Assembly (NCBI RefSeq): GCF_042453785.1
Contig: NC_091669.1
Span: 28,351,001-28,415,000 of the forward strand
Source: Malus domestica
Taxonomy: Eukaryota > Streptophyta > Magnoliopsida > Rosales > Rosaceae
DNA: 64,000 nucleotides
Reading direction: 5' to 3'
In this document: positions 56,640 through 64,000 of the stretch, piece after piece
How the letters are laid out: every line of letters begins with the position of its first letter
Position numbering within the stretch: the first letter of the stretch is position 1
Program-made: the position numbers and the translations under genes
Notes under the pieces: generated by a model
What the model was told of the DNA's origin: nothing
What the model saw: the letters and a program-made list of their open reading frames with translations, nothing else
The model's database searches: none

Positions 56640-57117
56640 ATTGCAATACAAAGACCCCAGGAGTTAAGAGGAGACAAATCTTTGGCAGAATTAGGCGAAG
56701 AAGTGCTAGGCGTGCAGTGTTAGGCGAAAGTGCTAGGCACACAATGCTTGGCAGACCAGGATGCTCTGCTGAGGCCACTAAAGAAGTGTACTCTAATCAG
56801 ACCACCGGACCAGGATGCACTTATTTGACCTTCCTTAGGAAGGTGGGCTTTTTTGCCTATATAATGAAGAGAGAGATTAGAGAAGAAAGAGAGGCTTGTT
56901 AGGGTGCAGGGAGCATACTCCTCTTCGGCTTCACCATGCCGACTGAGGGCTTTGAGCCAATTCTATGTACAAATTGTAATCTCAAATTCTACAAATACAT
57001 AAACAGGCTACAATGTTGTAGCCCTGTTTATGGCGAACCAATATATTTTTGTGTTCATCTTACTAGTATTTTTTATTATATCATCTATGTTACCCTTAGA
57101 ATATGTGTGCATCAACA
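56640..57117 (+). repeat. LTR-like remnant
   Basis: A TATA-like CCTATATAATGAAGAG lies near 56856-56871, with a purine-rich leader. The stretch ends GTGTGCATCAACA at 57117, the same ending as the Tat-like LTR (GTGCATCAACA). The start and target duplication were not found. Confidence 0.35.
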
Positions 57118-57572
57118 CACAACCTTCTGAGTTTGACCCGTAATTTTTGAACGTTAACAATGTCAAATAAAAACATCTGATTGTATTGTAAAGTGCACTG
57201 AATGGTGGCACGATTTGGACTGCATTGGTTTGGGTTTTGGGTATGGCATGGAAATCATGTATACGATTGAGTTTCAAAATCCCAGACCCATATCAAATTC
57301 ATGGAATACTTAACTCTACCAAACAACAGACGTAATTCATGTTAAATTTAATTGCATGTATCCTATTTAATCTGGCCAACCAAAAAAAGGCATCAAGACA
57401 AATTATTCTTCTTAGCTTTTAGCAGTACACTTGTATTTCTATATGAATAGAACCCACCAGAATATAACAAAAATTTACACTTGTACGCACAAAACCGACC
57501 AATTCATAGTATCTCTATTCATATAGACCCAACCATAATATAACAAAAAATTAGAACTAGAATTTGTAGGGA
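57118..57572. other. Intergenic, nothing recognised
   Basis: AT-rich DNA before the U4 3' end. The last bases, CAAATTCTAGTTCTAA on the minus strand at about 57557-57572, resemble the plant snRNA 3' box (CA N3-10 AGTNNAA) with one mismatch. Confidence 0.4.
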
Positions 57573-57722
57573 CTACTCCGAAAAGAGAACCCTTCCAGAA
57601 ATTCTCGAAGGCACAAGGTTAAACCAAGGCCTAAGAAGGGGTTTGGAAATAGTTTTCAACCAGCAATAGACGCGCCTCGGTTAGAACCTCATTAGCTACG
57701 TCATTGCCCCAAGCGCAAAGAT
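57573..57722 (-). ncRNA. U4 spliceosomal snRNA gene
   Basis: Minus strand from 57722: ATCTTTGCGCTTGGGGCAAT, then GAGGTTCTAACCGAGGCGCG and TTGCTGGTTGAAAACTATTT. These contain the U4 stem II / U6-pairing region, the 5' stem-loop and the conserved loop sequences. Near the end come an Sm-like site AATTTCTGG (about 57598-57606) and a 3' stem AGGG...CCCT. Length is about 150 nt, as expected. The USE is a perfect match, the TATA box is in place, and a 3' box-like sequence follows. U4 RNA pairs with U6 in the U4/U6.U5 tri-snRNP in the nucleus. It looks functional, unlike the two U2 copies. The exact 3' end is uncertain by a few bases. Confidence 0.9.
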
Positions 57723-57745
57723 GCTTCATCACATTATTTTGGCTT

Positions 57746-57797
57746 CGTTTTATATGCCTTCACTGCCTGACAACTCCACAACCCATCGATGTGGGAC
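57746..57797 (-). promoter_or_regulatory. USE and TATA of the U4 gene
   Basis: GTCCCACATCG at 57787-57797 is an exact plant USE (RTCCCACATCG). CATATAAAACG at 57746-57756 is the TATA box. They lie about 65-75 and 25-35 bp before the RNA start, the Pol II snRNA layout. Confidence 0.9.
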
Positions 57798-58906
57798 AAG
57801 AAATAGTTGCCAAAAGCCTATGATTTCTTTTCCAAAAGCAAGAACAATCCAATAAAATTTCTTATTTGGAACAATCCATGCATAGCTTTGAGAAGATTTT
57901 ATGGTCTTCTTTGCCCTTAAAATTTTAATTCAAGTCAATTTAGTTCACCATCATCTCAATCACCATTATGCTTAGCTAGTGAAGTTGTTGTAAGAAGATC
58001 GAAATTCTGAATTGAACTTCATTGAAACATCATTCAGATTGTCGAATAAGTAAGCTCGCAACTTACCAACCTACCATTAGTAGAGCGTTTTAGGCGATGT
58101 CCTCTACCAACAACCGTTCTTAGTGATTGCTAATGGCGGATTACTTGGACATGATAAAGTGGACGATCTCTATCTAAACAACTAACTAGGCCAAGAGTAT
58201 TATTTGTTCACACTCCTACTCCCTACATAAATAGATTTAACTATCCCACTAAAGACCTTCATCAAATCAGTAATCAACGCCTCTCTTTTTCCCTGTTTTT
58301 TTTCCTTTACTTCCCCTCCCCTTTGAGTCTCTTACAAAATCCTAGTTCCACATGTTTATGTATGTTGTTCATGTGAACGTTGTTCAACAACCCCATGAAT
58401 TTTACACAACCTAGCAATCAATTGATATAAAATGCAAAGCCTAATGAAGGCAATCTTAGTTATCCTTAGTTGCAAATTATACCTCTTGAATAATTCAACA
58501 GATTAGAAAATACTGAGCTCTTTACATATATTTATCCAAGAAAGGTCAATTACGTTTACTAAAATTTCTCCTTACTGACCTCTATTAGAATCGCCAAAAT
58601 GTTAATTGATCCAACCATAGTATTAAAAATATTTTGCAAGCTTACACAAATTACCTATTAAAGTTCCCTTAAAGTAATATGATTGGTAGTATCCATCAAC
58701 GTCATTGTTGTTTCTTCGTTTAGATAAATCTGCACCATTTGTGTGAGAAAGAAATGTTCGTAGGTTTGGGCCCTTGGTCGGCCGGTCCAGCAGGATTTTA
58801 ATGGGCTGCATGGTTTACGAATGGATCCTCTGTAAGAACATAATCAAACAGTTTGTAATTTAAAAGTATTCGTCTTTGCATTCGAGTTCTCAAATACAAT
58901 TATTGT
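57798..58906. other. Intergenic, nothing recognised
   Basis: No supported gene, RNA or transposon end. Short open frames only. Confidence 0.4.
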
Positions 58907-58915
58907 TAATATTAT

Positions 58916-60916
58916 GGATAAAATACTGTTTACTACCCTCATGTTTCGTGGTTTTCAACATTTAGTACATAAAGTTTTTTTCGTCCCAGAGTCATACCTA
59001 AAGTGTTAATTTTGGGACAGTCTCATACATCCGTTAGTCAAACTGTTAAGTCTGCCGTTAACTGATGACGTGGTGCCTATGTAGACAATGACTAGGGATC
59101 CACGTGGAAATTAAAAATTAAAAAAATTCAAAATTAATTATTAAAAAAAATTCAAAAAAAAAAAAAAACAAACAAACAAAATAAAACCCAGAACCCCTTC
59201 GTCTTCCTCACCCCCACTCGACATCCCTTCATCCCCAGAACCCCATTGTCTTCCCCACCCGACACCCTCTATCCCTGCTTCCTCAATTTCCTTGTTATGG
59301 CTGTCGTCTGTAAATCACCATCTATATCTTCCTCCAGCAGCTGAAGACCTCGCCTCCTTGTTGTTGCTCAAAGAGCAGGTGAAGCAGGATGAGCTCGACC
59401 GCGACATGGCACCGAATGACGACGCATCGTTAATAGAAGGGACGCATAAGGAGAGGAACGAGGCCATTTTCGATTACTACTATGATTTGCAGGAGTGCTA
59501 CTCGGAGGTGGAAGAATCTGAAACGATGAAGCGGAGAAAATCGAGAAGCGCCGCCTGTGCGGCGATGTTGGCAGTAGCTGATAGAGTCAAAATAGGTAAG
59601 CCAAAAGTCAAATCAGGTCACCATCGGCGGCTGTGGGTCAAGGACAAGTCGAAAGCATGGTGGGACGAGTGCAACTAGCCGGATTTTTCGAAATCAGAAT
59701 TCAAATCGTCTTACCAGATCCAGTTGATGACGCAGCCTGTCTGTCCGTCCCTTACTCCCTCATTTCTTCTCCCTCCATTCTCTCCTCTGCACGAACCCAC
59801 CAAACCGTCCTACCAGATTCGGTTGATGACGCAGTCTATCTTGGACTGCTGCTACGAGCTATCTCGTCCTCTACGTCCAGATCCTGGACCCACCGCTTCT
59901 TCTCTGCCCTCCCGTCTCATCTTCTTCCCTTTTTCTTCCTTTTTCCTTTTGATTTTCCTTTTCTATTTCCGTTTTATTTTCATCTCGAAAGAGACCCCAA
60001 TTTTTCTGGGTTCACAAAAGAAACCCAATATTAGTTGATCTGAATATTTTTTTTCTTTTAACTTTATAGTTTTCTGGAAAATTGGGAAGATTTGGGTCTC
60101 CTCCACCCACTTCGAGTTTGCATTTTATGGTCCAATTCGAAATGACCCAGAGGAGAAAGAATTTGATTTAATGGTTTATGCCCCAGATCTCGTCAAGATT
60201 ATTGAAACCTCAATCCACACTTTTCAGCTTTTCCTGAAGATGGAAGTCACTTGTTTCCTAATTTGAATTAATTAAACTTCTTGTTGCGTTATTTGAGAAT
60301 TGTGATAGATGTAGAGAGATTGAGTAGCGAGAGAAAGGTGAGTAAGACGGATTGAAGAACGATTCTAATTTAACTTCTTCTCTTTTCGTGGAATAGGGGT
60401 CGTGAGAGAGGCTTTTTTCTGGGTTTTTCTTCTGGGTTCACAAAGAGAAGATTCATACTTGAAAATACCAAATGCTTGTTGAAATAGAATTTCTTTGGGT
60501 GAGATTTTGTTGGGTTGGGTGTGCGGAGATGATGGGTACGGGTTGTAGAAGAGAGAAGGGAGGGTGGTGCAAGTGCAGAAAAGAGAATGGAGGGAAGGGG
60601 TGCGGGTTGCAGAAGAGAGAAAGGAGGGAGAGGGTGCGAGGGATGAGGGAGGAGACAGATGTTTGTTCTTTTTTTTTTCTTTTTAATTTTTAAAATTTTT
60701 TAATATTGAAGTGGGCCCAAATTGACATGTGGCGCCCAATAATTGTCCATGTGGGTGCCACATCATCAGTTAACAAAAGTTCTAACAAAAAACTTAATGG
60801 ATGTATGAGACTGTCCCAAAACTAACACTTTAGGTATGACTCTGGGATGAAAAAAAAATGGATGTACTAAATGTTGAAAACCACGAAACTTGAGGGTAGT
60901 AAACAGTCTTTTACCC
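58916..60916. mobile_element. Mutator-like element with captured gene sequence (Pack-MULE type)
   Basis: Long inverted ends of about 165 bp (GGATAAAATACTGTTTACTA at 58916 and its counterpart GGGTAAAAGACTGTTTACTA read from 60916). The 9-bp duplication TAATATTAT lies at 58907-58915 and 60917-60925, as for Mutator elements. There is no transposase, so it is non-autonomous. The inside is GC-richer than the ends and carries a coding fragment at 59292-59720 and a 37-bp direct repeat (GTTGATGACGCAG) at about 59710 and 59820. Confidence 0.88.
59292..59720 (+). pseudogene. Captured fragment of an ALP1/HARBI1-like gene
   Basis: The open frame 59292-59678 includes AACAAMLAVADRVKIGKPK and ends HHRRLWVKDKSKAWWDECN. 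The stop is followed in frame by PDFSKSEFKSSYQ. The RRLWVKD, WWDECN and PDF sequence resembles the N-terminal part of plant ALP1-like proteins, which derive from PIF/Harbinger transposases. Only the N-terminal exon is present; the nuclease domain is missing. The start of the frame lies in element sequence. Confidence 0.6.
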
Positions 60917-61017
60917 TAATATTATACTAGTATAACAATGTTATATGTGTTAAACCACAAGACAATATGTCATATTTGGTGGGCTGGATGAGATAAGTTG
61001 TGACCAATTAAAATGGA

Positions 61018-61224
61018 TTGGTGGCCCAATGGTAAATGACGGATTGCGAGGCTTTCTTCAAATTAAAAACTAGAGATCTCGGGTTCAAAACACACTGCTG
61101 GTGTGGAAGCCAAACTTATGGCCAGAGAGAGGTTGAAATGCTTCTGTGAGTTTTTCCAGCCCCCGGAAGGGGCGGATAACCGTGGCTTGCTACTAGTTGT
61201 CCCCCTTTTAAAAAAAAATAAAAA
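61018..61224 (+). mobile_element. tRNA-derived SINE with 12-bp duplication
   Basis: It begins TTGGTGGCCCAATGGTAAAT (A box), has B box GGGTTCAAAAC near 61080-61090, and ends in an A-rich tail. AATTAAAATGGA lies at 61006-61017 and 61225-61236, a 12-bp target duplication typical of LINE-machinery insertion. Confidence 0.85.
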
Positions 61225-61236
61225 AATTAAAATGGA

Positions 61237-62424
61237 CTTGAGTCTAGTTAGTTATTTGTTGTGTCAAAATGTGAGATGGACATGATTGGACATGATAGGT
61301 TGTGAATCCACAATATAGTAGGTTATCTAACATATCTTTATACATGGTTTACAAGTCCTGTTTATAAGTCCTTACCAATCCAATCATATACCTAAGATCC
61401 AATCTCATCCAACTCACCAAATGAATGTATGATATACAACTCAAGGCGAAACATGTACATCCCATTGGTACTTCAACTGCGTCCATAGGGAGTTAAAAGT
61501 AGTGGTGTTGGTGCAGTGCGCCCGAATATAAACCTTATAATCGTATACGTTTTTAGAGTTGCTCAACCTTTGTATTCTAGTCCATATTAATAATTAGCTC
61601 TTAGTCTAATGATACGTTTTTATTCTGAATATCAACACCAGTCTCAAGTTCAAATTGCCCATTCTATATAAGAAATGATGCTCGAATGTAAGTATCTAGG
61701 TGTTCAAATCTGAAAACAAAACCTATCTTGTTGGAAATCATAAGCACAAAATACGTCGTTAATTACATTCTTCTTCAAAAATGATGTTTGAATCCACTTA
61801 AATTTTTGCGCCGGAATGATCTTATCTAGAAAAGCTTTATTCTATTGGAAATCATAATGATGGATATTTCATTATTGATGATTGCTGAGGTCGAAACTGC
61901 AAGTTTTAGTGGAGTTGGTGATTGTTGAGGTCGTTCATAGCGGAGAATTTGAAAATGATGTTCATTGTTAGTGTTATGACAGAAAAAATTGTCCTTTAAT
62001 TTTTCACCTTGGACTTGGTGTTAACAAAAAAATAGAATAGAAAATAATATTAAGAACACCAAATTTTTAAAACAAAATTTAAATTTTATGTGCCACTAAT
62101 AAAAAATAATCAAGTTGCTAATCACGAGGTCAATCATGAGAAAGAGGGGAAGACGTAGAAAAATTGAACTCAACTATGGACTGCCTGCGACACTTTGATT
62201 TTGACATCGGCCAATTCGAGCCTGTCATATATCTTTGGCCTTTTATTCACTTCCTACATTTCGGGGAACCCTATCTTCTTTTCTTTTCCATTTCAAAACT
62301 GTCCAAAAACCTTTTACTTTACTTTTGCCTTTGAATTTAAATTTGGATAATGCTGCTGTTTAGTATTATGATCTAGAATTATTTCTTTCATTTGTAAATT
62401 AGATATGTTAGGTTTAATTATTGC
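61237..62424. other. Intergenic, nothing recognised
   Basis: AT-rich DNA. A weak tRNA-like segment near 61597-61660 was not convincing. No gene. Confidence 0.4.
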
Positions 62425-62535
62425 CAAATGCAAATTTGAACCAATTATTGCAAGCTCATTGTGAGGTTAAGCCACCCCTCCACTTAGTATAGTTAATATC
62501 ATTTGTTCAATTTTTTTTTTTTTGAGTAATGCTAT
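62425..62535 (+). repeat. Truncated SINE of the 17918-18112 family
   Basis: GCAAATTTGAACCAATTATTG, CTCATTGTGAGG and TTAATATCATTTGTT, then a T run, match the 3' half of the minus-strand SINE at 17918-18112. Confidence 0.5.
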
Positions 62536-62552
62536 GGAGATCAAATTTTTTT

Positions 62553-63648
62553 GGGTAAATTACATTTTACTCCCTCAAGTTTGAGTGCAATTGCAATACC
62601 TTACAACAACTTTAAAACATTTCAATTTCATACATCCATTAGAAAATCCATTAAGTAAACCGTTAAATGATGACATGGTAAATATGGGATCCATATTTGT
62701 GCTGATGTGGCTACCAACTTTTTGCCACATGGCAAAAAAATAATTTTTTATGCATTTAAAATATAATAATTTACCCTATTGTTAAATAAAAAAAAAATAA
62801 TAATAAAAAAAAAACCCATCTTCCTTCCTCGACCCCTTCCTTCTCTCTCCCCCAAAACCCACTCCTCCCTCTTCACCTTCCCGACCCACCTTCTCCACCT
62901 TCTCCCTCTTTTTCACTCTCTTCACCTCCACCTTCTTCCTAAAATCCAGCTCGTTGAATGACTTGGCCCATGGAAACTCCATCGAGGCTCAAACCCTAAC
63001 CATATCCAGAGATTCGTGGATTGTGATACCGTGACTCCGACGATGAACTTAGTCACCGAGAATGTGAAGAATGAAGGTGAGAAAGGAAAGATTACTACAG
63101 GCCATGGCGACTCGCTCCACTTGAAAACCGTCAAAGTGGTGGATATGGTTCGGAGAACTTGGGGATAAATTGGACCTTGGGGAACCATCTGGACGACAAC
63201 GGCTGGCTTGAGTTGGGCATTCTAGGCCCGGGAGTAGTGGTGGGAGGTGAGGTAAAGGGAGAGGAGAAAGAGGGTGATTGCCCAGATTCCTTTTTCAATT
63301 TGGGGTGGGGGGTTGCGGGGGAGGATGGGGTGGGGTGGGATGGGGGGTTTGGGTTGTGGGGAAGGGGAAGGGGTCGGGAAGGAAGATGGGGTTTGGTTTT
63401 GTTTTGTTTCTTTAAATAATAGGGTAAATTATTATATTTTAAATCCACAAAGTTGGCAACCATATTAGCACAAATGTGGATCCCATATTTGCCACATCAT
63501 CACTTAAAGGTTTACTTAACTAATTTTCTAATAGATGTATGAAATTGAAATAAAATTATAAGTAAATGTATGAAATTGAAATATTTTAAAGATGTTGTAA
63601 TGTATTGCAATTGTACTCAAACTTGAGGGGGTAAAATGTAATTTATCC
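62553..63648. mobile_element. Mutator-like foldback element, 1.1 kb
   Basis: Inverted ends GGGTAAATTACATTTTAC and GGATAAATTACATTTTAC extend, with a small duplication in the right arm, for roughly 300 bp each side. The 9-bp duplication AATTTTTTT lies at 62544-62552 and 63649-63657. The central 460 bp is GC-richer, with a short frame (MNLVTENVKNEGEKGKITTG near 63042) of unknown origin. No transposase. Confidence 0.8.
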
Positions 63649-63657
63649 AATTTTTTT

Positions 63658-64000
63658 TAACCAAATTTGAAAATTAAATAATGTGATTGTAGATGATTAA
63701 ATTATTAATTAAATATAAATTAACATGATTACTTCTTATTAGTGACATATCATTTGATTTAAAAAATTTGATATGCATTTACCTTTAAATTTCTTAGGCT
63801 GCCAGTAAAGTGAAAACTCTTGAGAGTTATAAACCCAAATCTTTGTCTTTCTTAAAAATAAAAAAATTATTTAAAGACCACCATATCCCCGATGATGCCA
63901 ATCTTCAACGCTTGTTAGACCAAACCAAGAAAAAAGCTGTCTCTTCTCTCTCTCAAGAGGCAAGAAGAAGTATACATACATATGTATATATATATTATGT
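63658..64000. other. Right edge, nothing recognised
   Basis: AT-rich DNA with a (CT)-rich stretch near 63940-63955 and (TA) repeats at the end. It could be the 5' region of a gene beyond the window; nothing inside supports that. Confidence 0.35.

Noticed and set aside
61597-61670. tRNA-like segment (AGTCTAATGA and AGTTCAAATTG)
   Set aside because: The A and B box fits are weak and there is no tail or duplication.

Overview
This is a plant nuclear window, almost certainly from a dicot. The evidence is two intron-containing plant genes (a thylakoid FtsH protease and a class II trehalose-phosphate synthase), plant-type snRNA promoters (USE plus TATA), a DYW-type PPR pseudogene, an Au-type SINE and Ty1/copia and Ty3/gypsy retrotransposons. 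The repeat families suggest a woody rosid, perhaps Rosaceae (apple or pear type); that is impression, not proof. No bacterial operons, phage genes or CRISPR arrays are present.

Layout. 1-17561 is a nested transposon block. A minus-strand copia element (LTR at 17308-17561, integrase/RT at 15139-16577, more RT at 1-356) is split by a 14.8-kb Tat-like gypsy element (357-15133, target duplication GACTT). That element is itself interrupted by a 2.3-kb solo LTR (7262-9599, duplication ACCAC). A hAT-type MITE sits at 16976-17228. 17562-25900 holds the FtsH2/VAR2-like gene (coding 20275-22744, 5'UTR intron, SINE in intron 1), a broken PPR-DYW gene, a decayed U2 snRNA copy and two MITEs. 25997-35865 is a young but defective Tat-like element on the minus strand with nearly identical LTRs. 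36487-38291 is a solo LTR and 38916-39117 a second U2 snRNA copy. 42123-49398 is a Tekay/Del-like chromovirus whose gag-pol frame is broken only by four stop codons. 50927-53778 (minus) is a class II TPS gene. A well-preserved U4 snRNA gene lies at 57573-57722 (minus). The right end carries two Mutator-like elements with 9-bp duplications (58916-60916 and 62553-63648), one carrying a captured ALP1/HARBI1-like exon, and a SINE with a 12-bp duplication.

Working genes are few: FtsH (chloroplast protein quality control), TPS (sugar signalling) and probably U4 snRNA (splicing). Nothing suggests they act together. The most unusual signal is structural. The LTRs of two unrelated retrotransposons each carry a series of hairpins with a constant motif and stems that differ in sequence but remain self-complementary: six at 43453-43763 and four at 26198-26689, the latter repeated at 34397-34889. 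This looks like compensatory change in RNA or cruciform structure and is the best candidate here for something undescribed.
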